A DNA stretch of 64,000 nucleotides from Mytilus edulis (GCF_963676685.1 NC_092345.1:25009585-25073584), one strand, 5' to 3'. Shown: positions 1 through 12,234, counted from the stretch's first letter. Notes: a model not told the origin generated them from the letters alone. Translations and numbers: made by a program.

Positions 1-1107
1 ATTAGGCTAATATTTTTCAACACTGTGCTTGCCTTTGCAGAAAATCATATGCATGAGCTTTGCAAAGAACTAATACAATAGCGAAATGCCAAATATAAAC
101 AGTCGGGGGACTTACAAGAATAAAAATGTATTAAAGTGTAAATTTGAAGTTTTGTCTTACAAATGTTAATCGTAATTTTGTAGTTTTACCAAAATTTTAA
201 ACATATATAGGTTTATATTATCATGATTATTATGATTACATCTTATTAGTAAAATTGGAAGAAAAAAAAAATTTCTTTTAAATAGCAAGGTTTATGCCTT
301 TGATGCAATCATTTAGCTGTAAATTCTATATTAGTTGAACAAATTTCTCTGTTTGAAAAGGGGTGTTGAAATTAGTGTGGGTCATTAAAATAAAAAGAAG
401 TGATTCTTTGGATGAAAATAGAGGTACATGTATAGTATAGTACTTAAACAAGTGATTTCATGTCATTATCCCACAAACCTGAAACATAAATTATAATAAA
501 TTTATTATCATGATTATCATGATTTATATATCATGTATATATGCATAATTGTATATGGAATAAAATGTGTGTATAATTTATTTTTTATTGAAGATTATTT
601 AAAGCAAAAAATTTTAAAAGATCAAATTAAAGTTAATTATTTGAATTGAATGATTTACTGTTTAGTTCCTTAATTATAAAATTTTTTTAAAAAAAATACA
701 AATTACATGACAAAATATGTTCGCTTTTTTCTATCGGTATAATCAGTGACACAATACACATGATACATGCAATATAATCACTACTATTCTAACCAGGTAA
801 AAATTTTTACATATTGACTAGAATATATGTAAATATTAATTCATTTTATCAGTATTAAAAAAAAAAAACACTTATACACCCTTATTAGGATTATCATGAT
901 TACCCCAGACTGACATTCAGATATTACCGCAACATTTGATATATATATATATATGTTTGATGAAATATGACAAACAGTGTCCATATTACATGTGGGTGAG
1001 AGTGCTTATAATGCACTTAACATGATAAGTGAATATATTACAACATTGTACAAGATCTAACAATACTTGTGCAACTTTCATGATTTAAAACTTATTCTTT
1101 TTTCAGG
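1..1107. other. AT-rich sequence without a recognisable gene
   Basis: No open frame of note, no RNA gene and no repeat that I recognise. It holds short TA runs (about 940-957) and A/T homopolymers. It ends in a pyrimidine-rich tract and AG at about 1092-1107 that reads as a splice acceptor for the following exon, so at least part of this stretch may be an intron of a plus-strand gene starting left of the window. Confidence 0.5.
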
Positions 1108-1366
1108 TCGTTGAGAAGAAGAGAGAGCTCTATTAAAAATCATTGTCTAAAGACACAAGAAAAGTTCAATATTTTTCAAAAATTTAACTATACAGCAATG
1201 TGCAGTTTACATTATGTTCATTATTCCAAATTGCCAAAATTGACTATTAGTTTCTCAAGGAAATTCTCTGTTGTCAGCACAGTTGTTAGTTGAAATTCAA
1301 AAACAACTTTAAAAAACTTACCAGTAGTTTCAAAAACTATTATACCTGGATAAAGACAGGAAGAAA

Positions 1367-1735
1367 ATGCCATCAAAAATGGATCAAAATACACCACCTA
1401 GAGCAGATTTTAACAGCAGTGGTACAAGTCTTGATGGGAAAGACAAGTTTAAGATTAATTTTCCTCCACAGTTTGGAACACCCCTTGGAAATACCCAGGC
1501 AATAAAGAGTGAAAACATCACAGAGCAAAGCAAGAGAATACCATGGAGCACCATCCCATTCTTAACTGTTATGAAACCAATACAGTTTCCAAAAGATGAA
1601 TTTAAAGGGGATATAACATCTAACGTTCAGAAAGCAATGGGATCTAGTCCATCGCAGTGGACAACCATGACAACTAAAACAAAAACTAAAGTCAAAAGGA
1701 AAGAGTTAAATATGTTCTCACCTTCTTCATGGTGA
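1367..1735 (+). CDS. Unrecognised 122-residue reading frame, possible terminal exon
   Basis: An ATG-initiated frame of 122 residues ending in TGA, preceded by a convincing acceptor (pyrimidine tract then TTTTTCAG ending at 1107). The likely transcript unit is an exon from 1108 with about 260 bases of 5' untranslated sequence and then this frame. The protein is hydrophilic, rich in Thr, Ser, Lys and Pro, with a basic KTKTKVKRK stretch near the C-terminus that could be a nuclear-localisation signal. It has no signal peptide, membrane segment or cysteine pattern. I do not recognise the family. The composition is less AT-driven than the surrounding frames, which favours real coding sequence, but a chance open frame or part of a larger protein cannot be excluded. 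Confidence 0.4.
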   Translation: MPSKMDQNTPPRADFNSSGTSLDGKDKFKINFPPQFGTPLGNTQAIKSENITEQSKRIPWSTIPFLTVMKPIQFPKDEFKGDITSNVQKAMGSSPSQWTTMTTKTKTKVKRKELNMFSPSSW

Positions 1736-2687
1736 AAACAATCAACATTCGATACAGCATGTACAGTTTGTTAATTTGATTTTTCAAGTCTACCTCATAA
1801 ATGTCATATTTGAATTATTCTGTTTTAAAAACAGTTTCATGGTTTTTGGGTAATCATATGTACATGTATGTGTGTGTGTGAATGTACAAGTGTTCATTAC
1901 TTTTTTTTAAAAGCTTTCAGATACATGGATACTAGTGCATTTACTTTTGTATCCAATTTTCTTTTTGATTTTAGAATTATTATTTTACTGTAAGGAGGAA
2001 CAGTAATTTGTTAAAATATAACATGTATAACATTTAGGCAGCACCAATTGGATTAAAATGATAAATTGTTTTTTTGTAATTTATTTTCCTAATTTTTAAG
2101 AAACTTCGAATTCATTCATTTTGATCATGATATATGGTGATCTTGCTTTTTTAGATATGATCAGAAGAAAATTATTGCAAGAAATTCAAATCGTCTACGA
2201 ATCAATTATTTGATCAAATTTGTGCTGAATATCATATTAAGGAATAAGAATGAAGAAAATGTACTACATCATATGCATACATCATGTACATGTTTTACAA
2301 CATGTACATTTGTATATAAACTCTCTAATTTTAGTATCTAAATTGTGTTAACATGCCAAACAAATTTTCAGAGAGCTTATTTATTTATGCATGTCAGGTT
2401 GTTATCAATTTTTTTCAATTGCTTCTTTTTAAGCATGCAATTTTGTTGTACATGTATAGTGGACATGTTTGATAGTATACCCATTTTTTGCCTTTTAAAT
2501 TCAAAAATGGAAATTTTTTTATTAATTTAGTAAATAAATGTTTGATCCATGAATTTATTTTTTAAAACAAAATACTGTTAAATGTCAGTCATGGTCAGTA
2601 TAAATGATTTTGGATTTTGTCTTTCCTATTTCATAATTCATAATTTGCTTACTCTTTGAAATTTTCTGCATTTATGTAGGTGTTGTT
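1736..2687. other. AT-rich stretch, possible 3' untranslated region
   Basis: No coding frame that I trust. If the 122-residue frame upstream is expressed, this would hold its 3' untranslated region. ATGTACATG-type runs and T-rich tracts are the only visible texture. Confidence 0.35.
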
Positions 2688-3140
2688 ATGCCCCTGCAAT
2701 AGCTGAGGGAGCATTAAGGTTTACCCTTGTCCATCTGTATGGTTGTCAATTGTCCATAAGTACATGTATCTCTCAAAATTGATTTCAGTTTTCTAACTTA
2801 AGTGTCCCTTGACCAATGTTATAAAACCTATACACAAAGCTCATGATCATTACCATTATTACCATAGAACACAGATTAAGTTTATATTACAATGTTAATG
2901 TATACATATAGGTGGCATCACTTTTACAGTTACTGAATTAATTGCAGAATTCTGTACTAAAGTTTGCCTCAACCAAATGTTATCATGGTTATCAAACTTA
3001 TACACAATGCTAATATTATGACAAAACACAGATCTAGTGCACATTTGGGTTGCTTCACTTTGACTGCGTGAGTTGTCTCTCTTTTTAATGTTCTATGCAA
3101 GAGGGCCATCATCTGTGTCCCATGGACACATTCTCCTTTT
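2688..3140 (+). repeat. Dispersed repeat of the 'TTATGCCCC ... GGACACATTCT' type
   Basis: The stretch opens with TTATGCCCCTGCAATAGC and closes with GGGCCATCATCTGTGTCC then GGACACATTCTCC. I recall these two ends as the borders of a common mussel dispersed repeat. The interior has the same loosely repeated wording (CAA CCA AAT GTT, ACA CAA TGC TAA) at about 2815-2850 and 2970-3010. No coding frame is present. Family membership is from memory and the borders are approximate. Confidence 0.45.
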
Positions 3141-6100
3141 TTTAACATACATTATACATGTAATTTTAAATAATATCTATTGGAGATATTTATTTTTCAA
3201 TGGATGTAAATCATTTGTAAATGGTAAATTGTAAAATTATGAAAATTTTATCAGATTTTAAAAGTGTACATGGTATAATAATATTTCCTTATGTTGTTCA
3301 TACATGTATGTGTATAAGTTCATTATGAACATGGTGAATGAGCTGTCTTTGTTGGAAATTTAGTCATCTAGTTAAATTTTCATGTAAATACTATGGTCAA
3401 ACCATTTTTGCATTCATAAAGCATTAGTTATGATATATATATAATATATTCACTGGTTGTATACAATGACATATATTTTATTATGATAATTTAAACGTAT
3501 ATCAAATATACGTTCATATGTGTAACATGGTGTAGTCTTTGACTGATATTTAAAATTCTACTCTTGGTACAATAATGAAAAATTCTAAATCTATTATGCT
3601 CTTGATCTGAAGATACATTGTACATGTACATTCATAATATTGATCTGATCTGTGTGTCTGTCCCTCCCATATTTTTATTTTTTTATTGGTTCTTTTTTTG
3701 GTTAAAGGTAGTTTGTGGTTACATCAAATTTAAGCTCAATATTTGAACACACATATTCATTACGAACATGACAAAGTAATTGATTGGTAAATAAATGCCA
3801 AATTAATAATTCTATCCAATCATGCCTTTTATGGTATGCAAATTCCAAAAATAACATAATTAGATTTAGGTTGTATTGTTCACAATTTTTGTAACAAGAG
3901 ACACAGCAGAAAATTATGAAAATCATAGAGTTAGTTTGCACAATATTTGTGTGTTTTTATTTGGGTTGTGTTGTTAAAAAGGTATGTGATTCCGGTTATA
4001 AGTTCCTGGACATATTAATTATTTTTTTATGGTAATCAAGCTCTAACCTGCAGATGGGTGGGATGAGTTGGTAATCTCCTGCAGATTTCAACCTGGATGT
4101 AAAGATTTGCACCTGCTTTTTACATTTTAAATAGCTTATCTGGCCTAAATCGCTAGTCAACTCCTAAAAATTGAAGTTATTGCCCTTGAATGAAGATTTT
4201 TTCCAATTTTTGCATTTTTTGCTAATTATCTAGATCTTGAAAACTTAAAATGATAAATAGAAATTTTAAAATGAAGAGATGATCAGCAGGATACCATCTT
4301 CAAATAAACCTACATAATCTGCTCTTTGGTCAGGTTGTCACTTTGTGACATATTTCCCATTTCAATTTCATAACTGATATTGTCAACAATAGAGTTATTC
4401 CCCTTTAGTGATATCTTTTACAACAAAATGGCCATTGTTGAAGATGCAGATGTTGTGAGCAACACAGAATCTCTCGAGCCTCAAATTCCAGACTGGGAAA
4501 GCCATTTGATTTGTTGGTTCATTTTTTTTACCTATCAGTTTGAGAGGCAGCATTATTTTACACTGAAACAATTTCAATTAATTTATAAAGACACCATTTT
4601 TTTCAATAGGTTCATGAATAACAGGAACTACTTGTCTTATTTTTGCTTATTTATTTGTTTATTTTTTCACCATGTTCACTGAAAAAGTAATGTATTTATT
4701 GTTGTGATCATGTGTATATTTGTACTTGACGAGTTGTACATATAATGTGCATTTGTAAATGTGTTCATTCACCTGTGATCATGTTCATGATTATATTTGA
4801 AATTGAGAAATTATTTTCATAAATAAAGATTACGAAATATGAATAACTCAGTTCTTTCTTTTACTTGCCATGCTTAAAAATAATTATTTTGTTTGTATTT
4901 AATGCCACTTCTGCAACATTTGCTGTAGTTACGTAAACAATCATAAAAGTTCAAAAACATAAAAAAAAATCTTGCCTTATTAAAAATTCAATGGAAAAAT
5001 GTCAGAGGTTGAAGACTAATAATCCTAGATATCACACACAAGAAAAGATTTCAACCGGTATCAACATGCATGGTTGTCATCGTTGGAAGGTGAACAACTT
5101 AAAAGTGTAAAGTGTATGGATCACTGGAATCATATCATAAGGTTCCATGCCATCAAAGGAAGATTTGGATTGATTTTAGGGGGATAGTATCCTTACTATT
5201 TAGGAATAAGGGGCCATAAACAAGCATTTCTTGTTTCAGGACAATCATTTGTGTATTAGTGAATGGATTTCTATGAAATTGTACCTCAGAGCTCCATACC
5301 AAGACAGTTATGTTTGAATTGATTTTATGGGTTATAGCCTAAACTGTTTTGGAATTAGTAGCCAAAGATAGGCTTGGTACCTGAAACGTAGATTTAACAT
5401 GTGAAATAATATACTAAAAGTAAAGGCATGCTTTCATAAAGATATTGGTCAAACATTGGCTCTTGTCATTCAAACGCTGGTTGCATATATCCAAGTAGAA
5501 CATAAATACAAATAACTTAACTGAATGTTTATCCCAGATACGGAACTCTATATTTCTTTTATTCTGGAAAAAAACCATCTTGTCACACAAGGGTGATGGA
5601 TAGAGGTCAACAAGTAACAGAGTTAATAATTTAATTTCAGTTGTCAAATAGAAGACCAGAAGCTAAGGTAAAGAAATGAGGAAAGAACTTAAAAAAAGCA
5701 CATGGAGTTTTTATTCTGAATTACAAAGCAATTTCAAACAAGTAAATTCAAATAAGTATAAAAATTTCCTACCCCATGCCCATCTAGCTCTTAAAATGAA
5801 AGCATAAATGCATAGATATAGAATTTCCAGTTTCACTCTATTCTCAAGATAGCATGGCAATACCCCCCTCAAAAAAAAAAGCACAGGTCTGTCAACAAAT
5901 GTAAACGCATCATAATTGCAGACTGATTTAAATAAAAAATCTCACTTGATATCATTTCAATTCAATTATTTATTGCTTTTAACACATCATACTTATCAGC
6001 ATACATCATTTATATATACCATAAAATTTCATACTACATTAGAGTCAAGATCAGTGAGGACATTTTATAGCATCCCACGTTTTATGGTTGGTTTTAAAGG

Positions 6101-6249
6101 CCTGTTTGGTTTCCCAAAACCAAGTCACTGACTTTGCCTTGCTCAGTTAAACAATGATAAATCAAGTGGCCACATGCCATGCATATTCAGGACGACTCAT
6201 GAGCTGTTCAGTTTTCTAGTTTTGGAAAATTTATATGTTGGTTCTTTTT
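3141..6249. other. Gene-poor AT-rich region with degenerate repeats
   Basis: A short protein-like segment starts at the ATG at 4429 but soon runs into AT-rich filler, and I could not build a gene from it. Two loosely matching copies of a unit (ATTGATTTTA ... TAGGAATAAGGGGCC and ATTGATTTTATGGG ... GGAATTAGTAGCC) lie at about 5170-5215 and 5318-5366. They resemble the repeat at 32815-33130. Around 4140-4260 there is wording shared with the 6250-7130 repeat (GTTATTGCCCTTGAATGA). Nothing else is recognised. Confidence 0.4.
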
Positions 6250-7130
6250 AGCTCACCTGGCCCCAAGGGCCAAGTGAGCTTTTCTCATCACTTGGCGTCC
6301 GTCGTCGTCTGTTAACTTTTACAAAAATCTTCTCTAAAACTACTGGGCCAAATTAAACCAAACTTAGCCATAATCATTATTGGGGTATCAAGTTCAGAAA
6401 TGTGTCCGATGACCAAGCCAGCCAACCAAGATGGCCGCCATGGCTAAAAATAGAACATAGGGTTAAAATGTAGATTTTGGCTTATAACTCTGAAACCAAA
6501 GCATTTAGAGCAAATCTGACAGGGATTGTTCATCAAGTCAATATCTATCTGCCCTGGAATTTTCCGATAAATCGGACAGCCGGTTGATGGGTTGCTGTCC
6601 CAAAATTTGTAATTTTAAGGAAATTTTGCCGGTTTTTTTTTTATTATCTTGAATACTACTGCAGATAGAAATAAACTGTGAGCAGCATTAATGTTCAGCA
6701 AAGTAAGATCTACAAAAAAGTCTGCATGACCAAAATGGTCAGTTGACCCCTAAGGAGTTATTGCCCTTTATAGTCAATTTTACCATTTTTTTTTTGTACA
6801 TCAATACTGTCAGACGACTCTTTATCGGAGTTTTTACCCTTAAATGGTCAAATCGTCGGTCAAATACTTTGAGAGTTATTGCCCTTTCCTGACGATTTTA
6901 TCATATTAATTTTTTGCATTTTTTGTCTTATATCTTATTAATATCACAATAGATAGATAGAAACTTAAATAAAAATAAGTAAACATAATCAGCAAAACAA
7001 GATCGTTTTATTAGACCAGTTCAATTACGGAAAAAAATAACCGGCAAAACAATTAAGATCTACACACAATAAATCATGCATGTCAATATGGTTAGTGGAC
7101 TACCACTCTGTATAGGAGTACTTGCCTTCT
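6250..7130 (+). repeat. Dispersed bivalve repeat beginning with an AGCTCACCTGG palindrome
   Basis: The left end is an imperfect palindrome (AGCTCACCTGGCCCC, then GGCCAAGTGAGCT) at 6250-6280, followed by TTTTCTCATCACTTGGCGTC, which I remember as one of the most frequent dispersed repeats of bivalve genomes. Inside are at least two internal sub-repeats built on AAGATCTACA ... CATGACCAAAATGGTCAGT (about 6705 and 7052) and GAGTTATTGCCCTTT (about 6757 and 6870). There is no long coding frame. It could be a non-autonomous element, and I cannot name the superfamily. Confidence 0.6.
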
Positions 7131-7713
7131 AACTAAGAAGCTGCCATCATACGAGAAACAATCGTCAAAAGTAAAGACAGGTTTTCGTCCTAAACCTTGC
7201 ACGAAAAGCCTACAAAATTGCAACACGAAAAACTAGGGAGAGATGCTTGAGAAACCAAAGCACTGTAAACGTCTGCTTCTGCTTGCTGGAAATAGATTAT
7301 GGTTAGGTTCATTCCGTGCAATACATTAATATTTGGTACTAACAATTCTCAAAAAAGAAATTTTGATTCTTGAACTTGTTTTTAATGTAATTGTTCGCTT
7401 CAAAACCGTATGTGGCGTTCTACACGGTGCTACTACTGTCAACATGGTCAATTAAGGCTTTATTTAATTTAGTGAATTATAAATAAATAAAGGAACACTT
7501 TATATATATAATCTATTTTATTTAAACAAATTCAATCAGTGTATTTTTAATTACTTATCTATAGTTACAAGTGTTTTACACCTGTAACTATGATTTATTA
7601 AAGACGTTAAAAGGTGAATATTTAGGTGCAGATATCAGTTCAGATTATGAAGACAAGGAAGTAAATCCGGCAGACATTTTAGACTTTTAAAAATTAGCTA
7701 TTAAATAATAATA
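7131..7713. other. AT-rich spacer upstream of the TRIM-like pseudogene
   Basis: No gene seen. A sequence AGTTACAAGTGT-TTTACACCTGTAACT at about 7562-7590 is a small inverted repeat. Everything else is unremarkable AT-rich DNA. Confidence 0.45.
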
Positions 7714-9373
7714 ATGGCCTGTGGAGGTGGACAGGTTCCAGTCTCCTGTAGTCTTTGTGAGGAGGATTCTATTATCAAATGGAAGTGTTTAAACTGTGAT
7801 ATGCTTATGTGTGACAAATGTAAAGAGAAAATCCATGTGAAATTCTAATTTGCAAAGGATCACAAAGTTGTTTCCATACAGGAAGTGGGGCTCAATTACA
7901 AAGAAATAGATTTTTCCAACATAAGTTGTCAAATTCACAGAGGTCAAAATTATGTGTTGTTTTGCAAGACATGTGACTGCTTAGTATGTCCATTATGCAT
8001 ATCAGAAACCCACAATGGCCATGGGTTTGTAACAATCAGAGAGAGATATGAAATCCTAGTGAGCAAATTGAAGACAAAAGAGAAGAGTATCGAAACAAAT
8101 ATATTTGTATTGAAAAAAAGAAAAGCAGAAGTGAACGATGTCGATAAGGCCGAACTTTCCAAATTTGAAAGCACTATGAAGAAAATCAAATATCAGAATG
8201 TCCAGCTTAAGAAGGAAGTGGATCAACATACTGAAAAATTGGAGACTGAACTTATAAAAAAGTGGGACGACTTACATCGATGTACTGAAAAAGAGGAAAA
8301 AGATGTGTCCCTGCTCATCGGCAGTCTTGAATCTAAAAAATCTGAGGTTGATGAAATCATCCAATCCATGGAAGCCGAGACAGTCTTTGTGGATGGTTTT
8401 GGGTTAACAAAATCGAAAGAGGAAACAGTCGAATCGCCTTGCACAAAATTTGATTCTATTCCAATATTTCTGCCTGAACAAATAACTGCTTATAACATCG
8501 GATTACTAGAGAATGTTTGTATCAGTGGTGAAATTAAAGTTTTTAAACAATTTGACACTGAAATCTTAAACGTTTATGCAATGACAGCCTGTTCTGAGCA
8601 TATGTTTTGGATTACTGACTTTAAAGTACTGCAGAAAGTTAAAATAGAAGGGAGTATACTTCGATGATATTTGAGCAAAAAGCAATTATATGCTGGGATA
8701 TGGCATGTACTCCCTCAACAGATCTCCTTTTGGCTGATGGTGGAGCTATACTTAAGCGGGTAAGTGAACAAACAGGTGAAGTGACCAGCACTAAGTATGA
8801 GGTAAAGGGTTTACGTGTATCACATGTTCATGTGGACCAATATGGAGACGTCACTGTTAGTGCTTTTAGTGGGGAAGTAGTTTACCCAGCTGTTGGAAGA
8901 CGGGTTGTGATCGTAATGGATGAAAGCGGGAAACATGACGCTGTCTATGAATTTGACAGAAGAGGCAAGCCTATATTTACGTATGTTCTCAACATCACCA
9001 GAACAATGAATGGTAATATCTGTGTAGTGGACAAGTTATCTGCAGATAACAGCGGCAGAGTGGTAATACTGAGTGAGGATGGGGATATTCTGAATACCTT
9101 CAGTGGCAATACAGATAAAATTCTTTTCCAACCAATGCGTGTATTCACTACTCCATCTGACCATATTATCAATTCATTTCCAACTTGAACCATAGCATTT
9201 TATATTTCCTTAACAATTCAGGGAACTATATTGGATGGAAGGACACAAGTAAAATAGGAATAATATACCCACGCTCTTTCTGTAGTACAGAAGCTGGACA
9301 TACTTACGTAGGGTGTGTCACACATAAAAACAGTCGTGACATTGCCAAAATATATGAAATTATCATTTCTTGA
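7714..9373 (+). pseudogene. Intronless B-box/TRIM-like gene, disabled by one stop and two frameshifts
   Basis: Starting at the ATG at 7714, the frame encodes a first zinc finger of B-box1 type (Cys12, Cys15, Cys25, Cys28, Cys33, Cys36, His41), then hits TAA at codon 45 (7846-7848). The same frame resumes with a B-box2 (Cys-x2-His ... Cys-x2-Cys ... Cys-x2-Cys ... His-x-x-His, about codons 71-105), a Glu/Lys-rich coiled coil (about codons 110-215) and a C-terminal part. It shifts frame near 8655-8668 and again near 9175-9190 and stops at 9373. The C-terminal half reads like the NHL/beta-propeller-like region of TRIM2/3/71-type proteins (ITRTMNGNICVVD-type strands). There is no RING domain. Large families of RING-less, single-exon B-box proteins are typical of mussels and are thought to act in ubiquitin signalling or innate immunity. 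This copy cannot make the full protein unless read-through occurs; assembly error is an alternative for one of the three lesions. Confidence 0.85.
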
Positions 9374-10179
9374 AGGAAACATTTCAATTCAATGAGGGAA
9401 TAGAGATTCTCTTCTATAGTAGTAGAGACAGGGTCTTGTGTTTAGTAGTTGAATCTGTCCGATTGTAAATAAACATGCTTTAAAACTATTTGTTTTCGGT
9501 ATGAATAAAACCAGAATCGGGGTTAACGTCGAAAAAGAAACATACAAAATAACACACAAGTTCTACAAAAAAATCACCCATCATATGGTTGCTAAGAGAA
9601 ACCAAAGTTTCTCAGTCATTACACAACCATACGAGTTAATTTAAACAAGTTGCAATTGGAATTAGGAGTTACGAGACATCAAGAGCAAATCAGGAAATAC
9701 GCATGTATATATATTGACATTGACGTTTAAGAAATCGTGAATAAAATTTCCTAGTAAATCACCAATTTCAGTTGATCCAAATTTGGCCTAGTGTATTCCT
9801 AGCAATTAATCGATTCAGTGTTGATATGGACCATCTAACATGACGATATGCTATTATATAAATAGAATAAAACAAGTATTGCATATGAAACATCTTAATA
9901 TATTTTGTCGATTCTACGGCTTTTGAAATCGGTGATGGTTTTACTACTTACAAAGCTTAAAATTTCACAAAGTAGAAGACCTGGATGCTTCATACCTTGC
10001 TTATAGATTCCTTATGTTATTAAATTTCCATCTGTCATATGTTTTTATTGTCTTGGATCTTATTTTCTTGGTTTAGTGTACTTAAAAAATAAATTTATGA
10101 TGTTATTTCTTATTAATCATATTTCTATGCTGTGTACTTCCCTTGCAATTTCGTCATGCCTATTAAAACATTATTCGAC
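9374..10179. other. AT-rich spacer, nothing recognised
   Basis: No coding frame or repeat that I can support. A short direct or inverted pairing occurs at about 9585-9635 (CATATGGTTGCTAAGAGAAACCA against AACCATACGAG), too weak to call. Confidence 0.4.
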
Positions 10180-10540
10180 CTGAACTCATGGTTCAATTCA
10201 CAAGGTTTAGTTTCCATGGTCAAATTCATATTTCAGATACTTTATGCTGTATTTGGTGTATGATATGTTTGGAACGTGTATATGTCTTTTTGGTAATTAT
10301 CATTTTACCTTGACCTCACCTCATGTTCATGGTTCATAGGTCAATGTTAGTTTTCCTGCACAGGCACTCGTCTCAGAATTTTTTCCCTATACCTTTATAA
10401 AGAAAAGAACATTCTGAGACGAGTGCCTGTGTTTTGCTGGTAAGATTTGTTTCTTATGTTGTTCATGGAATAGGTCAACTATTTTTGATAAATGTGATGA
10501 TTGTAATGCGTACATATCTGTCAGGGTTCATCTGTTTTAC
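10180..10540 (+). repeat. Dispersed repeat with TGACCTCA ... ATGGTTCAT wording
   Basis: Phrases such as GACCTGAACTCATGGTTCA, CTTTATGCTGTATTTGGTGT, CCTTGACCTCACCTCATG and TCATGGAATAGGTCAAC recur within the segment in the order expected of a mussel repeat that I recall as tandemly organised in about 150-base units. No coding frame is present. A hairpin element (10351-10439) is inserted in it. Confidence 0.4.
10351..10439. mobile_element. Hairpin MITE: perfect 21-bp inverted repeats with 8-bp near-identical flanks
   Basis: Bases 10359-10379 and 10411-10431 are perfect inverted repeats of 21 bp (starting CACAGGCACTCGTCTCAG) around a 31-base loop. The flanks TTTTCCTG (10351-10358) and TTTTGCTG (10432-10439) are direct repeats differing at one base, as expected of an 8-bp target-site duplication. 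The insertion interrupts the dispersed repeat around it. An 8-bp duplication suggests hAT-like mobilisation, but the unit is very short (73 bp between flanks). Confidence 0.6.
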
Positions 10541-11757
10541 AAAAGCTTTGGGACTTTGATCATATTTTTAGGACCGCCCATGTTTTGATATGCCGTATTT
10601 AACAGAATTTAGGATTTGGGATGTTAGACCATGCATAAAATTTCGAAAGTTCAAAGTCCGCATTCATACTGTGTCAAACATTCAATCATATTAAGCCAAA
10701 TTCAGAGCTGCATCAAGCTTGAATGTCGTGTCCATAATTGTCGCAACTCTTCCGGGTTCGACCTCTGTGGACGTATCAAGCTGTGCACTGTGGATCATTT
10801 CATTTTATTTGTGGAGGAATTAAATCTAAACTGGTTAAACCAGCAGAACCACCGATCTTCTGTAGAAAAACTGCATAGCATTGTCAGTTATAAACTTCGC
10901 CAAACATACCTTGTCAGGAGAATAATAATTTAGAATGATTTCTTAAATTTTGTAACAGCAAAATTTATTAACAAAGCATATCTATATTTCAGTTATGCCA
11001 GTACATCGGGCTCCTAGCCTGGTGATAATCGGTTGTATTGCAACAAATAAAAAATGCTGTTAATTAAAAAAAAAAACGGAAAAAGAATATTAAGAGTGTG
11101 TCAACTTGAACCACATGTATATGATTCATGTTTTAATATTTTAAGAATAAGAATATAATTTTGTCTAGCAAAATGCATCAGTGTGACCTTTTTAGCACCG
11201 GGAACGAAGTTTTTTGGCACATTTCATTAATTCTCTAGACGCCAAAGTAATATGCATTGAGGAACAAGATCATTCATTAAAATATTATAAAAACAAGAAG
11301 ATGTTGTATGATTGCCATAACTTAAGGCAACTCTTTAAAAGAAATCAAATGGGGTTAAAGTTTGCATAAAAAAAATCAAAGAGCTCAGTTTCATGGACGA
11401 TCTCTATTATTCATAACCTATACCTATTGTTTTATTGTTAATTTTCTTCTCGTCATAAACATATATCATGGATAATTTGACACTGCACGTTAAGCCACCA
11501 GCAATCAACCAATAAATAACTTTCAGTCTACAACAATGAGTAAAACTCTTACAGCATAGCAAGCTGTTGAAGGATTTGCCGAATGGATAATTCATGTAAA
11601 ACAATTCAAAGGGGTAAAATTAACGGTATAATTTCTTACAAAGCAATCAACAACAAAAAATAATTATTATGATATACAGATACAAAACTCAACCACTGAA
11701 TTATAATTTTAAGAATTAGAGGTTTAGTTTATTATTTTGTTCAAAGTTGGTAGTAAT
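10541..11757. other. Spacer with a possible short retroposon relic
   Basis: Around 10740-10800 the sequence CCGGGTTCGACCTCTGTGG resembles a polymerase III B box (GGTTCGANNCC with a mismatch) and matches wording I recall from a mussel SINE-like repeat. No matching A box could be placed with confidence. At 11285-11350 there is a degenerate piece of the 'GATGTGGTATGATTGCC' repeat seen elsewhere in the window. The rest is AT-rich and featureless. Confidence 0.35.
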
Positions 11758-11882
11758 CTATTGGTCCAAGTTCAAGGTAATCCAATACGTGACCATACTG
11801 GTCAATAATTCTGTTGTTTCAGCGATATTTTCTGATAATGGATCCGGATTAATATTTTTTGTGTCTGGATTCGGTACATGAC
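11758..11882 (-). CDS. Candidate orphan terminal exon, function unknown
   Basis: On the minus strand a plausible acceptor (TTTTTGTTAG, ending at 11883) is followed by an open frame of 40 residues ending in TAG at 11758. If it enters with two bases of a split codon (phase 1), it reads HVPNPDTKNINPDPLSEN and onward to a stop, looking more like protein than the surrounding random frames. I do not recognise the family and found no upstream partner exon before the P450 gene that lies 1.4 kb upstream on the same strand. It may be a leftover exon of a displaced gene or a chance frame. Confidence 0.25.
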
Positions 11883-12212
11883 CTAACAAAAATGACATAA
11901 TGGACTTTAAATGTTATCTAAAGTTGAAATTGACATAAGTTGATTTAATCAATTCTAGCCAACTTTTATTTAAATCTTGTTTTCCTTTTTTACATTTTAA
12001 CTTTACAGAATAAAATCTATGCGATTAAAATATATCATATCTCGCTTGCTCGTCGACTTTTTATCGAACCGAACGATTACGAAATCAGAGATCTATATTT
12101 AACTAGATTGGGATAAAATATGATTTCTACGTTTATAATTAAAACAGATGAAAAGATGTTTTTTTCTTCTGAAGTTTGTATTTGGTGGTAATAATGGAGC
12201 AACAGTGTACAT

Positions 12213-12234
12213 CCCCCCCCCCCCCCCCCCCCCC
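12213..12234. repeat. Poly(C) tract, 22 bases
   Basis: An uninterrupted run of 22 C in an otherwise AT-rich region. Its length in the read-out may be uncertain because such tracts are hard to sequence. Confidence 0.9.

Noticed and set aside
4380..4682. 100-codon frame containing a protein-like stretch after the ATG at 4429
   Set aside because: After about 30 codons it turns into AT-rich hydrophobic filler, there is no recognisable domain, and the opposite strand is equally open.
10740..10800. tRNA-like B box in GGGTTCGACCTC
   Set aside because: No matching A box or cloverleaf could be drawn, so no tRNA gene is claimed; at most a SINE relic.
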